In this document: positions 9,801 to 18,535 of the stretch, in pieces | How the letters are laid out: each line of letters starts with the position of its first letter | How positions within the stretch are numbered: the stretch's first letter is position 1 | Origin: Sphingomonas azotifigens NBRC 15497 | GTDB taxonomy: Bacteria; Pseudomonadota; Alphaproteobacteria; Sphingomonadales; Sphingomonadaceae | Assembly: GCF_002091475.1 (NCBI RefSeq) | Contig: NZ_BCTR01000019.1 | Span: forward strand, 26,611 to 90,610 | Length of the DNA stretch: 64,000 nucleotides | Reading direction: 5' to 3' | Position numbers and translations under genes: made by a program | Notes under the pieces: model-generated | The model's database searches: none | What the model was told of the DNA's origin: nothing | What the model saw: the letters and a program-made list of their open reading frames with translations, nothing else

Positions 9801-10014
9801 GGTGCGCCAGGGCGCGCGCGACCGGCTGCGGCCGGTGCTGTCGACCGCGCTGGTCGCCTCGATCGGCTTCCTGCCGATGGCGATCGCGAGCGGTGCCGGC
9901 GCCGAAGTGCAGCGCCCGCTCGCCACGGTGGTGGTCGGCGGCATCGTTACCTCGACATTGCTCACGCTGGTTTTGCTGCCGAGCCTGTATCGCTGGGTGC
10001 TGCGGCGCGCTTGA
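6874..10014 (+). CDS. czcA: Heavy-metal efflux RND transporter, CzcA/CusA family
   Basis: 1046-aa inner-membrane proton/metal antiporter with the 12-TM RND layout and two periplasmic loops. The TM4 signature DFGLIVDGAIVVVEN, with D401, D407 and E414, matches the divalent-cation (Co/Zn/Cd) HME class, in which CzcA has D402/D408/E415. The opening 'AIPDITGVQVQINT' and 'TLPIERAMGGQPGLDQTRS' are typical CzcA. It is translated from the same message as the channel gene and probably controlled by the divergent two-component pair. Metal specificity is inferred from the TM4 motif. The adaptor must come from another locus, or be absent. Confidence 0.93.
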   Translation: MQRWLHWVTHHRLAVAAVSAVVAAVGLWSYFSLQIDAIPDITGVQVQINTPVAALAPEEIERLVTLPIERAMGGQPGLDQTRSLTKTGLSQVTLLYKDGTDQLKARQLVTERLNAVRDQLPAGSTPQLAPITTGLGEIYYYTLEWRQPPPGMSAERQLMELYEAQEYTVRPMLRAVAGVADVNSNGGLEEQYVVQPDPARLTAHGITAAELAQAVAGNVENAGGGIIARGAERFAVRTDARVMTAEQIGAIPVKFAAGVVPLQVRDLATVVTSHGPRQGAATQNGRETVLGTAMMLVGQNSRQVALRIEAALPAIREALPKGMTIDRQYSRADLVDRTIATVERNLGEGALLVALVLLVVMGNWRAALIVALVIPLAFLVTVAGMHAIGVSGNLMSLGALDFGLIVDGAIVVVENALRLLAVRRQEKGGDLDIEERRAIVAEAARSVARPTFFGIAIIALVYVPVLSLGGVEGKLFQPMAQAVMLAIVAGLAWTFTIVPMLSAWLLRAPVTHAEPEEEKGLIGLANRAYTPVLSAALAHPLLLVIGAAALLGATVLTFRTLGSQFTPQLDEGAITAMVYRPVGMSLERSLAIEQATEVAIRKAFPQVTHSFSRIGTSEVATDPMPPEQNDLYIFYAPEKDWPKGEGKPRTKEELVAGIENVAQQVYAGQNLEFAQPIEMRFNEMLEGVRADVAVKIYGDDYDVLERAAAQAKAILAKQPGTAGVEFETSGRPKTIVVELDHAALLRLGIGTQEVNKAISDAVAGAEVGFIPHNAARHAIVIRMAEGLRANPQAILALPLRVGAYGIVPLSRVARLRETKMVEPILHDDGNRRAALMVNLSTSDLAGYVDKARAALTQQIKLPPGHRIEFGGQYHQLEAAQRRLAIVVPVALLMIFLLVYAALGSLREAAIVYTGIPFAITGGVLALWLRGMPFSITAAIGFIALSGIAMLNGLVLIDHINGLRDGREGEALPIDDAVRQGARDRLRPVLSTALVASIGFLPMAIASGAGAEVQRPLATVVVGGIVTSTLLTLVLLPSLYRWVLRRA

Positions 10015-10160
10015 GCGCGCATCCCGCCCTATGAACGGACCGCTCCGGTCCCTTAGCCGCCGACAGGCGTACGCGGAGCAGGCGAACGGGTAGCATCTGG
10101 TGCGAGAGGGAACCGGGCAAGGCCGTTTTGGCACGGCTGGACGCGCTGGACAGCGCGGGG

Positions 10161-12788
10161 TCAGCGCGCCGTATGGACCGGCAGATCGATCGCGAGCACC
10201 GCGCCGCCGTCTTCGGCATTGTCCGCATGGATCGGCGCGCCCATGGCATCCGCGAAGCCCTTGACGATCGCCAGTCCCAACCCGCTGCCGAGCCGGCGAT
10301 CGGTACCTGCACCGCGTGCGAAGGTCTCGAACGTCGCCGCGCCGCCGTGCCCCGGAAGACCCGGCCCATGATCGCGGACCGCCAGGCGCACCCCATCGGC
10401 CGTCCGCTTGCCGAGGATTTCGATCTTGCCGGCGCCGCCATGGATAGCCGCGTTCGTCAGCAGGTTCAGCAGGATGTGATGGAGCAGCCTCGGATCCGCA
10501 CGCACCAGCGGGAGGTCCGGCGGCACGCCAAGCACCACGTTGCAATCGGCCAGCACGTCGCGCAGGTCGTGGACGGCGGAGGCGGCGGCGTCGGTAAGGT
10601 CGATCGGCTCGATGCTCAGCGTCACCGCACCGGCATCGATGCGCACCATGTCGATCAAATTATCGAGGAAGCGTCGCAGCCGCACGACTTCGGCGCGGGC
10701 GATGGCGGTTGCGGGCTCGCCGGGATGAATGCGGGCGAGCGTATCCACCGCCGCCGCCACCGAGGTCAGCGGCGTGCGGAGGTCATGGCCGATCGAGGAG
10801 AGCAGCGCCGCGCGCAGCCGGTCCCGCTCGCGCAGCACGGAAACCTCGCGCACGTCCTGCTCCAGCCGCAGCCGCTCGTGCGCCAGCGCTGCCTGGCCAA
10901 GCAGAGTGGAGAGCAGCAGCGCGCGATCGGGGGTGATCGGCTCGCGTCCGTCCTGCGCCGCGAGGCCCAGCACCGCGAGCACGCCCAGGCTGGTCCGCAG
11001 GGGGTGAAACTGCCAGTCGGCGGCGATCAACGTGCCGGTGCCGACTCCGCCGGCCTCACCGCTGCTCCACGCCCATTCGGCGGCGGCATGGTCGACCGCG
11101 CCCATCGGCGGCGCGTCGTCGGGGCAGCTGGCGATCCGTTCCAGCCCGCCCTCCCGGCGGACGAGCAGGATGACCGAGACGCCGAGCAGTTGAGCGATTT
11201 CCTCGCACACCACGCGGCTGGTGCTTTCGGTGTCGGAGGCGCGGGCGAGCGCCTGGCCGAACGCCGCGACCGCGGCATTTTCCTGCGCGCTCCGGGTGCC
11301 CAGCGTCGCGCGGGCGCGCAGCCGTGCGGTGAGGTTGGCGGTGAACAGCGCGATCGCTTCCAGCACGCAGAAGGTCAGCACGCTCTGGGGATCGCCGATG
11401 GTGAAGGTGTAGAGCGGCGGCAGGAAAAAGAAATTATAGGCGAGGCCTGCCATTGCCGCTGCCGACACGCCGGGGCCGAAGCCGAAGCGGAAGGCGATCA
11501 CGATCACCGGCAGCAGGAACAGCAGGTCGGTCCCGCCGGCGCCGATCAGCGGCAGCGTGGCGCGTCCAAGCAGCACGGTGAGCGCCACGGCGAGCGCGCC
11601 GACCAGATGCTCCTGCCAGCGACCAAATGCCGGCAGGGGGGGACGACGCGCTTCCCTCGCCTGCGTGGGCGCCGCCGGCAGGACGTGCACCGCCACCCCC
11701 TCACTGGCGCGCAGCATCGATTCGACCACCGAGCCGTGGCGCAGCTCGAACCACCAGCTGCGGCGCGAGCGGCCGAGCACCAGCTGGGTGGCGCGCATGC
11801 CGGTCAGGTGGGTGCGCAGGCCGTCGATCACCGTGGCGGCGGGAACCGTGGCGACCGTGGCGCCGAGGCTGCTCGCCAGCTGTAGCGTCTCGGCCACGCG
11901 GCGGCGTTGCTCGGCGCGGAAGCGCGCGGCGCGCGGCGTTTCGATGAACACCACCTGCCACGATGCCTTGAGCGCATCGGCAAGCCGCTTGCCGGCGCGC
12001 ACCAGCCCGTCGCCGCCGGGCAGTTCGCTGACCGCGACCAGCACGCGTTCACCGGCTGCAAAGGTGCCGGGCACGGCCATCGCGTCGAGATGGTCGAGCA
12101 TTGCCCGGTCGACGCTGAGCGCGGCGCGGCGCAGCGCCATTTCGCGAAGCGCGGAGAGATTGGCCTTGGAGAAGAAATGGGCAAGCGCGCGGCTCGCCTC
12201 GGCGGGCACATAGACCTTGCCCTCCTTCAGCCGGTCGATCAGCTCGTCGGGCGGCAGGTCGACCAGCTCGATCTCGGCATCGTCGAAGATCGCGTCCGGC
12301 ACGGTTTCGCGCACCCGTACCCGGGTGACGCTCGCCACCACGTCGTTGAGGCTCTCGACATGCTGGACGTTGAGCGTGGTGTAGACGTGGATGCCCGCGT
12401 CGCGCAGCTCCTCCACATCCTGCCAGCGCTTGGGATGGCGGCAGCCGGGGGCGTTGGTGTGGGCGAGTTCGTCGACCAGCACCAGCGCCGGGCGGCGGGC
12501 GAGGATCGCGTCGAGGTCCATCTCCTCCAGCCGGTGGCTCTGATGCTCCACCGCCTTGCGGGGCAGCACCTCGAACGGCGCGACCAGCGCCTCGGTTTCC
12601 GCGCGGCCATGCGTCTCGACCACGCCGATGACGACGTCCTTCCCGTCGCGGAGCCGCTCGGCGCCCTCGCGCAGCATCTCGAAAGTCTTGCCGACGCCGG
12701 GGGCGGCGCCGAGGAAGATCTTCAGCCGCCCGCGCGCCTCGCGCCGGGCTTCGCGCAGCAGCGCATCGGGATTGGGGCGGTCGTTCAA
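10161..12788 (-). CDS. kdpD: KdpD, osmosensitive potassium-channel sensor kinase
   Basis: 875-aa sensor kinase for the Kdp K+ ATPase. The N-terminal KdpD domain has the Walker-like GAAPGVGKTFEML and the conserved VVETHGR and VDELAHTNAPG motifs. A universal-stress-like domain follows (~250-370), then four closely spaced TM segments (~400-500), a GAF region, the HisKA H-box SSIGHDLRTPLTSV, and a HATPase with LLNLLTNAAIHGG and GSGLGLAIVKGFA. The start codon is TTG (12786-12788), giving MNDRPNPDAL. It is divergent from kdpFABC, while its partner kdpE lies at the far end of that operon, an uncommon split. Confidence 0.96.
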   Translation of the reverse strand: MNDRPNPDALLREARREARGRLKIFLGAAPGVGKTFEMLREGAERLRDGKDVVIGVVETHGRAETEALVAPFEVLPRKAVEHQSHRLEEMDLDAILARRPALVLVDELAHTNAPGCRHPKRWQDVEELRDAGIHVYTTLNVQHVESLNDVVASVTRVRVRETVPDAIFDDAEIELVDLPPDELIDRLKEGKVYVPAEASRALAHFFSKANLSALREMALRRAALSVDRAMLDHLDAMAVPGTFAAGERVLVAVSELPGGDGLVRAGKRLADALKASWQVVFIETPRAARFRAEQRRRVAETLQLASSLGATVATVPAATVIDGLRTHLTGMRATQLVLGRSRRSWWFELRHGSVVESMLRASEGVAVHVLPAAPTQAREARRPPLPAFGRWQEHLVGALAVALTVLLGRATLPLIGAGGTDLLFLLPVIVIAFRFGFGPGVSAAAMAGLAYNFFFLPPLYTFTIGDPQSVLTFCVLEAIALFTANLTARLRARATLGTRSAQENAAVAAFGQALARASDTESTSRVVCEEIAQLLGVSVILLVRREGGLERIASCPDDAPPMGAVDHAAAEWAWSSGEAGGVGTGTLIAADWQFHPLRTSLGVLAVLGLAAQDGREPITPDRALLLSTLLGQAALAHERLRLEQDVREVSVLRERDRLRAALLSSIGHDLRTPLTSVAAAVDTLARIHPGEPATAIARAEVVRLRRFLDNLIDMVRIDAGAVTLSIEPIDLTDAAASAVHDLRDVLADCNVVLGVPPDLPLVRADPRLLHHILLNLLTNAAIHGGAGKIEILGKRTADGVRLAVRDHGPGLPGHGGAATFETFARGAGTDRRLGSGLGLAIVKGFADAMGAPIHADNAEDGGAVLAIDLPVHTAR

Positions 12789-12851
12789 CGGGCGCGCCTC
12801 TCGCGGGTTGCGTTTTCCGAATAGCTTGGAGTGCGGGCACTGACCTCCAAG

Positions 12852-12950
12852 CCGTCATCCCCGCGAAGGCGGGGATCCATTGGCGCTGGTGCCGCGGTTC
12901 GTGCCCCCAGCGCACAGGGCAATGGATTCCCACCTTCGCGGGAATGACGG
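12852..12950. repeat. Palindromic interspersed repeat (REP/ERIC-like)
   Basis: An imperfect ~99-bp palindrome whose arms are CCGTCATCCCCGCGAAGG.. and the reverse complement ..CCTTCGCGGGAATGACGG, with ATCCATTGG / CAATGGAT just inside. This GTCATCCCCGCGAAGGCGGG class recurs in intergenic regions of many alphaproteobacteria, including sphingomonads. It lies between kdpD and the kdp promoter; only one copy was seen in this window. Confidence 0.75.
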
Positions 12951-13176
12951 TGGTGTGTGGCAGGCGCCGTCCCGCAATCCATCAGCGATTACCCTGTTCA
13001 AAGCCGAGAAGCGCCTTCGATACGCCGAACCTGCGGCCGAACGCCACGCCCCACCGCCCGACTATATGGAATCTTAATGCCCGCGCCCGGCTTTCGCCGT
13101 CGAAGCTTAACGGCCGGCGGACCTAGATCGCGCCCAAGCCGCCACCCGGCGGTGCCATAGCCAAGGGCCACAACCC
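12951..13176. promoter_or_regulatory. kdp control region (kdpD / kdpF divergent)
   Basis: A gene-free stretch between the palindromic repeat and the first small kdp ORF. It carries the only AT-richer patch here, around 13062-13083 (CTATATGGAATCTTAATGC), about 100 bp before the first ORF, a plausible place for the KdpE-dependent promoter. No exact KdpE box is claimed. Confidence 0.35.
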
Positions 13177-13260
13177 ATGTCCGACATTCTCTGGCTCGCC
13201 GCGCTCGGCGGGCTTTTCCTGCTGACGCTGGCCTTCGTCCAGCTGTGCGTGAAGGCCTGA
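13177..13260 (+). CDS. 27-aa membrane peptide at the head of the kdp operon
   Basis: A tiny ORF encoding MSDILWLAALGGLFLLTLAF + VQLCVKA: one hydrophobic helix followed by a short polar end with a Cys. Similar short, unnamed single-helix peptides precede kdpF in many proteobacterial kdp operons. It starts 4 bp before the kdpF start region and is co-directional, so it is probably translated with kdpFABC. Its role is unknown; a stabilising function like KdpF is possible. It is too short for most gene callers. Confidence 0.6.
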   Translation: MSDILWLAALGGLFLLTLAFVQLCVKA

Positions 13261-13264
13261 TCCC

Positions 13265-13354
13265 ATGGGCCTCCACCTGATGCTCGCCGGCGCGACCGCA
13301 CTCGCGCTGCTCGTCTACCTCGTCGCCGTCCTGCTGCGGCCCGAGCGTTTCTGA
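13265..13354 (+). CDS. kdpF: KdpF, small stabilising subunit of the Kdp ATPase
   Basis: 29-aa single-pass peptide ([20 protein letters not shown] then AVLLRPERF). The LxYLxxxLLRPERF ending is the KdpF signature. KdpF packs against KdpA/KdpB in the membrane and stabilises the complex. It ends 10 bp before kdpA, and the kdpA ribosome-binding site (GAGGAGG) overlaps its stop codon. Confidence 0.85.
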   Translation: MGLHLMLAGATALALLVYLVAVLLRPERF

Positions 13355-13364
13355 GGAGGGCCGC

Positions 13365-15068
13365 ATGACACTCCAAGGCTGGGGCTTCATCGCCCTGTTC
13401 GTCGCCATCCTGGCGGCCGCCGCCAAGCCGATGGGCCTGTGGCTCTTCGCGCTCTACGAAGGTCGCCGCACCCCGCTCCATCGCGTGCTCGGCCCTGTCG
13501 AGCGCGGCATCTACCGCATCGGCGGCATCGACCCGAACGCCGAGCAGGGCTGGCGCGCCTATGCGCTGCACCTGATCCTGTTCAACCTCGCGCTCGCGCT
13601 GCTCACCTATGCGGTGCTCCGCCTCCAGGCGGTGCTGCCATGGAACCCGCGCGGGCTGGCCGGCATGGGCGCGGACGGTGCGTTCAACACCGCGATCAGC
13701 TTTGCGACCAATACCAACTGGCAGGGCTATGCGGGCGAATCGACGCTTTCCAACCTGTCGCAGGCGCTCGGGCTGACGCTCCACAACTTCACCTCGGCAG
13801 CGACCGGCATCGCGATTGCCTTCGCGCTGTTCCGCGGGTTCGCGCGGAAGGAAGCGCGCGGGATCGGCAATTTCTGGGCCGACTTCACCCGCGTGACGCT
13901 CTACCTGCTGATCCCGGCCTGCCTCGTTTATGCGCTGTTCCTGATCGCGTGCGGCGTGCCGCAGACGCTGGCCAGCAGCGTCGACGCGACCACGCTGGAA
14001 GGTGCGCGCCAGACGATCGTGCTGGGCCCGGTTGCCAGCCAGGAAGCGATCAAGATGTTCGGCACCAATGGTGGCGGCTTCTTCAACGCCAACTCGGCGC
14101 ACCCCTTCGAGAACCCGACCGCGCTCTCCAACTTCGTGCAGATGCTGTCGATCTTCGTCGTCGGTGTCGGCCTCACCTGGACCTTCGGCAAAGCCGTTGG
14201 CGACACCCGCCAGGGCTGGGCAATCCTCGCCGCGATGGCGGTGCTGTTCCTCGGCGGCGTCGCGGTGACCTATGCGGCGGAGTCCGCCGGCAACCCGGCG
14301 CTCCACGCGATCCATGTCGCCGGTGCGAATATGGAGGGCAAGGAAACCCGCTTCGGCATCGTCGGCAGTTCGCTGTTCGCGGTGGTCACCACGGCAGCCT
14401 CGTGCGGCGCGGTCAATGCGATGCATGACAGCTTCACGGCGCTCGGTGGGTTGATCCCGCTGTTCAACATCCAGCTCGGCGAGATTGTCGTCGGCGGCGT
14501 CGGCGCGGGCGTCTACGGCTTCCTGCTGTTCGCGATCCTGTCGGTGTTCGTCGCCGGGCTGATGGTGGGCCGCACCCCCGAATATGTCGGCAAGAAGATC
14601 GAGGCGCGCGAAGTGAAGCTGGCAGTGCTCGCCATCGCCATCCTGCCGCTCTGCATCCTGGGCGGCGCGGCGCTGGCCTCGGTGCTGCCGGCCGGGCTGG
14701 CGGGCATCGCCAACAACGGCCCGCACGGCTTCTCGGAGATCCTGTACGCCTTCACCTCCGCGACCGGCAACAACGGCTCGGCCTTTGCGGGTCTCTCGGC
14801 GAACACGCCCTTCTACAACGCCATGCTCGGCATCGCGATGTGGCTCGGCCGCTTCTTCGTGATCGTGCCGGTACTGGCGATCGCCGGCAGCCTCGCCGCC
14901 AAGAAGCACGCAGCCGGCGGCGTCGGCGCCTTCCCGACCACGGGGCCGCTGTGGGTGGGGCTGCTCGTCGGCATCATCCTGATCCTGGGCGGGCTCACCT
15001 TCCTGCCGAGCCTGGCGCTGGGGCCGATCGCCGATCACGTCACCCTGCTCCGCGGCCAGCTCTTCTGA
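13365..15068 (+). CDS. kdpA: KdpA, potassium-translocating subunit
   Basis: 567 aa, the usual length, with ten TM helices and four selectivity-filter-like loops: [50 protein letters not shown] and [14 protein letters not shown]. It forms the K+ path of the P-type Kdp ATPase. A strong Shine-Dalgarno (GAGGAGG) precedes the ATG. It is followed by kdpB after 12 bp. Confidence 0.97.
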   Translation: MTLQGWGFIALFVAILAAAAKPMGLWLFALYEGRRTPLHRVLGPVERGIYRIGGIDPNAEQGWRAYALHLILFNLALALLTYAVLRLQAVLPWNPRGLAGMGADGAFNTAISFATNTNWQGYAGESTLSNLSQALGLTLHNFTSAATGIAIAFALFRGFARKEARGIGNFWADFTRVTLYLLIPACLVYALFLIACGVPQTLASSVDATTLEGARQTIVLGPVASQEAIKMFGTNGGGFFNANSAHPFENPTALSNFVQMLSIFVVGVGLTWTFGKAVGDTRQGWAILAAMAVLFLGGVAVTYAAESAGNPALHAIHVAGANMEGKETRFGIVGSSLFAVVTTAASCGAVNAMHDSFTALGGLIPLFNIQLGEIVVGGVGAGVYGFLLFAILSVFVAGLMVGRTPEYVGKKIEAREVKLAVLAIAILPLCILGGAALASVLPAGLAGIANNGPHGFSEILYAFTSATGNNGSAFAGLSANTPFYNAMLGIAMWLGRFFVIVPVLAIAGSLAAKKHAAGGVGAFPTTGPLWVGLLVGIILILGGLTFLPSLALGPIADHVTLLRGQLF

Positions 15069-15080
15069 GGACGACAAGCA

Positions 15081-17099
15081 ATGTCTGCACCCAAGTCCAT
15101 CTTTGCGGCCGAGCTGATCGGCCCGGCCATCGGGGACGCGTTCCGCAAGCTCGATCCGCGCGAGCTGATCCGCAACCCCATCCTGTTCACCACCGCGGTG
15201 GCGGCGCTCCTGCTCACCGTCCTGCTGGCACTCGGCGGTGAGCCGCTGCCGGTCGGGTTCCAGGTCCAGCTGATCGTCTGGCTGTGGCTCACCGTGCTGT
15301 TCGGCACCTTCGCCGAAGCCTTGGCCGAGGGCCGGGGCCGTGCCCAGGCGGCGTCGCTGCGTGCCACCAAGTCCGAGCTGGAGGCCAAGAAGCTCACCGG
15401 CGTCGGCGAAACCTGGCGCAAGGTCGAGGCGCACCTCCTCCAGCGCGACGACCTCGTGCTGGTCGAGACCGGTGACCTGATCCCGGCCGACGGCGAAGTC
15501 GTCGAGGGCGTCGCCTCGGTCAACGAGGCCGCGATCACCGGCGAAAGCGCGCCGGTGATCCGCGAGGCGGGCGGTGACCGTTCGGCCGTGACCGCCGGCA
15601 CCCGCGTCATCTCGGACAAGATCATCCTTCGCGTCACCCAGGATCCCGGCAAGGGCTTCCTCGACCGCATGATCGCGCTGGTCGAAGGCGCCGAGCGCCA
15701 GAAGACGCCGAACGAGATCGCGCTGACCATCCTGCTCGTCGGCCTGACGATCATCTTCCTGATCGCGGTGGGCACGATCCCGGCCTTCGCCACCTATGCC
15801 GGCGGGGCGATCCCGGTGGCGGTGCTGGCCGCGCTGCTGATCACGCTGATCCCGACGACGATCGCGGCTTTGCTTTCCGCGATCGGCATCGCGGGCATGG
15901 ACCGGCTGGTGCGCTTCAACGTGCTCGCCAAGTCCGGCCGCGCGGTGGAAGCTGCAGGCGACGTCGACGTGCTGCTGCTCGACAAGACCGGCACCATCAC
16001 CATCGGCGACCGCCAGGCGAGCGCCTTCCACCCGCTGACCGGCGTCGAAGAACGCACGCTGGCCGAAGCGGCGCTCACCGCCAGCCTCGCCGACGAGACG
16101 CCCGAGGGCCGCTCGATCGTGACGCTGGGCCGCGAGAAGTTCGCCTTCGACGCCAAGCTCGATGCCGATGCCGAAGTGATCCCCTTCACCGCGCAGACCC
16201 GCAGCTCGGGCGTGCGCCAGGGCGACACGGTGATCCTGAAGGGCGCGGTCGACTCGATCCTCAAGATGGATCCGGACGCCGCCGGCGCTGCCGAGCTCAA
16301 GCGCATTACCGACGGCATCGCGCGTGGCGGCATGACCCCGCTGGCGGTGGTTCGCAACGGCCGCCTGCTCGGCGCGGTGGCGCTGAAGGACGTGGTCAAG
16401 GCAGGGGTGCGCGAACGCTTCGCCGAGCTGCGCCGGATGGGCATCCGCACGGTGATGATCACCGGCGACAACCCGCTCACCGCCGCCGCCATTGCGGCCG
16501 AGGCGGGCGTTGACGACTTCCTTGCGGAGGCCACGCCGGAGGACAAGCTCGCGCTGATCCGCCAGGAACAGCAGGGCGGCAAGCTCGTCGCGATGTGCGG
16601 CGACGGTACCAACGACGCGCCGGCGCTGGCCCAAGCGGACGTCGGCGTGGCGATGAACACCGGCACCCAGGCGGCGCGCGAGGCGGGCAACATGGTCGAT
16701 CTCGACAGCGATCCGACCAAGCTCATCGAGATCGTGGGCCTCGGCAAGCAGCTGCTGATGACGCGCGGCGCGCTGACCACCTTCTCGATCGCCAACGACG
16801 TCGCGAAGTATTTCGCGATCATCCCGGCGATGTTCGTCGCGCTCTATCCCGGCCTCGGCGTGCTCAACGTCATGGGCCTGTCGAGCCCGACCAGCGCGAT
16901 CCTGTCGGCGGTGATCTTCAACGCGATCATCATCCCGTTCCTGGTGCCGCTGGCGCTCAAGGGCGTGACCTACAAGCCGATGGGCGCCGGCCAGCTGCTC
17001 GCCCGCAACCTTGCCATCTACGGCCTGGGCGGCCTGGTCGCGCCGTTCATCGGCATCAAGCTCATCGATCTGGCCGTTGCCGGCCTTCACCTCGCCTGA
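15081..17099 (+). CDS. kdpB: KdpB, ATP-hydrolysing subunit
   Basis: 672 aa. P-type ATPase with the phosphorylation motif DKTGTIT (Asp ~301), the A-domain loop TGES at [14 protein letters not shown], nucleotide-binding and hinge motifs ([31 protein letters not shown]) and the KdpB-type early TM region ending [19 protein letters not shown]. It couples ATP hydrolysis to K+ uptake through KdpA. The downstream gene is not kdpC but a beta-barrel protein, an unusual insertion. Confidence 0.97.
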   Translation: MSAPKSIFAAELIGPAIGDAFRKLDPRELIRNPILFTTAVAALLLTVLLALGGEPLPVGFQVQLIVWLWLTVLFGTFAEALAEGRGRAQAASLRATKSELEAKKLTGVGETWRKVEAHLLQRDDLVLVETGDLIPADGEVVEGVASVNEAAITGESAPVIREAGGDRSAVTAGTRVISDKIILRVTQDPGKGFLDRMIALVEGAERQKTPNEIALTILLVGLTIIFLIAVGTIPAFATYAGGAIPVAVLAALLITLIPTTIAALLSAIGIAGMDRLVRFNVLAKSGRAVEAAGDVDVLLLDKTGTITIGDRQASAFHPLTGVEERTLAEAALTASLADETPEGRSIVTLGREKFAFDAKLDADAEVIPFTAQTRSSGVRQGDTVILKGAVDSILKMDPDAAGAAELKRITDGIARGGMTPLAVVRNGRLLGAVALKDVVKAGVRERFAELRRMGIRTVMITGDNPLTAAAIAAEAGVDDFLAEATPEDKLALIRQEQQGGKLVAMCGDGTNDAPALAQADVGVAMNTGTQAAREAGNMVDLDSDPTKLIEIVGLGKQLLMTRGALTTFSIANDVAKYFAIIPAMFVALYPGLGVLNVMGLSSPTSAILSAVIFNAIIIPFLVPLALKGVTYKPMGAGQLLARNLAIYGLGGLVAPFIGIKLIDLAVAGLHLA

Positions 17100-17113
17100 G
17101 GATTTGAACCAAC

Positions 17114-17941
17114 ATGTTCCGTACGTTTCTTTCGTTCGCGTCGCTCACCGTCGTTGCCGTTCCGGCCTTCGCGCAGGACAGCGTGCCTGCCGCCCCGGCG
17201 GCCGCCGCACCGGCAGCGCCCGCGCTGTGCACCGACCGCCCGACCAAGTCGAACTTCGCCTGCACCGTGCCGCAAGGCATGGTGCAGCTCGAGACCGATC
17301 TCGGCAACTGGACCCGCACCGATGCCGGCGACACCCGCGTCGACACGATCCTCTACACCAATCCGACGCTCAAATATGGCCTGACCGGCTCGACCGACAT
17401 CGAGGCGAACATCGCGCCCTATGAAACCGTCCGCACCCGCACCGCGCAAGGCACGCAGACGCTCCACGGCGTCGGCGACCTTACGCTGCGGCTGAAGCAG
17501 CGGCTCACCGACCCGTCGGGCCATGTGCAGATCGCGCTGCTGCCCTTCGTGAAGATCCCCACGGCGAAGACGGGCATCGGCAATGGCGAGACCGAGGGCG
17601 GCGTCGCCGTGCCGATCAACGTCGCACTGCCCAAGGGCTTCACGCTCACCTTCGGCCCCGAGGGCGACGTGCTCGCCGACAGCGACGGCCATGGCCATCA
17701 TGCGCAGCTGGTCGGCACGGTGAACGTGGTGAAGGCGGTGACGTCCAAATTCTCGCTGATCGGCGAATTCTGGGCAGCGCGCAATTTCGACCCTGCGGCC
17801 TATGTCACCCAGACCTCTGCCGATGTCGCCGCCAGCTATCTGCTGCGCCCGACGCTGCAGCTCGATCTCGGCGCCAATTTCGGCCTGAACCAGGCCACCC
17901 CCGATGCCCAGGTCTATCTGGGCGTTTCCACCCGTTTCTGA
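17114..17941 (+). CDS. Predicted outer-membrane beta-barrel protein inside the kdp operon
   Basis: 275 aa. Signal peptide at ~1-21 (FASLTVVAVPAFAQ), an Ala/Pro linker, then about 220 residues of alternating strands (MVQLETDLGNWTR, TIEANIAPYE-like, VQIALLPFVKIPT) and a C-terminal F (YLGVSTRF), as in transporter-like barrels of the phenol-degradation MetA/DUF group. It lies in tight series with kdpB (15 bp) and kdpC (14 bp), each with its own Shine-Dalgarno. The position suggests a role in K+ passage across the outer membrane or envelope adaptation under K+ limitation (inference). Family assignment is by strand pattern only. Confidence 0.7.
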   Translation: MFRTFLSFASLTVVAVPAFAQDSVPAAPAAAAPAAPALCTDRPTKSNFACTVPQGMVQLETDLGNWTRTDAGDTRVDTILYTNPTLKYGLTGSTDIEANIAPYETVRTRTAQGTQTLHGVGDLTLRLKQRLTDPSGHVQIALLPFVKIPTAKTGIGNGETEGGVAVPINVALPKGFTLTFGPEGDVLADSDGHGHHAQLVGTVNVVKAVTSKFSLIGEFWAARNFDPAAYVTQTSADVAASYLLRPTLQLDLGANFGLNQATPDAQVYLGVSTRF

Positions 17942-17954
17942 GGAGGATATCGCC

Positions 17955-18527
17955 ATGCGTTCCGATCTCGTTTCCGGCCTCCGTCCCACGCTCCTGTTCA
18001 CCCTGATCTTCGCGGCGCTGCTGGGGATCGTCTATCCGCTGATGGTGACCGGCGCCGGGCAGCTGTTCTTCCCGGCTCAGGCCAATGGCTCGCTGGTGCG
18101 CGACGATGCGGGCAAGCTGCGCGGCTCGATGCTGCTGGGCCAGAGCTTTGCCGGGCCTCGCTATTTCCAGGGGCGGCCCTCGGCGGCGGGCAATGGCTAT
18201 GACCCGCTGGCCTCGAGCGGCTCCAACCTGGGGCCGGCCTCGAAGAAGCTGGTCGACCGGGTGACCGCCGACCAGAAGCGCCTGGGTGCCGATGCCCCGG
18301 CCGACCTGCTCCAGGCATCGGGTTCGGGCCTCGACCCCGAGATCAGCCCGGAAGCGGCGCGCTTCCAGGTGGCGCGCGTCGCCAAGGCGCGGGGCATCGC
18401 GGCCGATCGCGTCGCGCAGCTGGTCGAGGCGAATGTGCAGGGGCCGCTGCTCGGGCTGATCGGCGAGCCACGGGTCAACGTGCTCGCGCTCAATCTCGCG
18501 CTCGACCGGCAGGGCGGCGCTCGCTAA
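17955..18527 (+). CDS. kdpC: KdpC, K+-ATPase chaperone-like subunit
   Basis: 190 aa. One N-terminal TM helix (RPTLLFTLIFAALLGIVYPL) and a periplasmic domain with the KdpC hallmarks GQSFAGPRYFQGRPSA, GSNLGPASKKL, VTASGSGLDPEISPEAA-type block (here QASGSGLDPEISPEAARFQV) and VNVLALNLAL at the end. The ATG at 17955 follows AGGAGG and defines the start; the longer open frame is not used. It ends 8 bp before kdpE. Confidence 0.95.
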   Translation: MRSDLVSGLRPTLLFTLIFAALLGIVYPLMVTGAGQLFFPAQANGSLVRDDAGKLRGSMLLGQSFAGPRYFQGRPSAAGNGYDPLASSGSNLGPASKKLVDRVTADQKRLGADAPADLLQASGSGLDPEISPEAARFQVARVAKARGIAADRVAQLVEANVQGPLLGLIGEPRVNVLALNLALDRQGGAR

Positions 18528-18535
18528 GCCAAGTC

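Noticed and set aside
10128..11885. 585-codon plus-strand frame over kdpD
   Set aside because: Antisense shadow of the kinase gene.
13107..17090. 1327-codon open frame antisense to kdpA/kdpB
   Set aside because: Arg/His/Gln/Asp-rich shadow of two highly conserved genes; typical of GC-rich DNA, with no domains.
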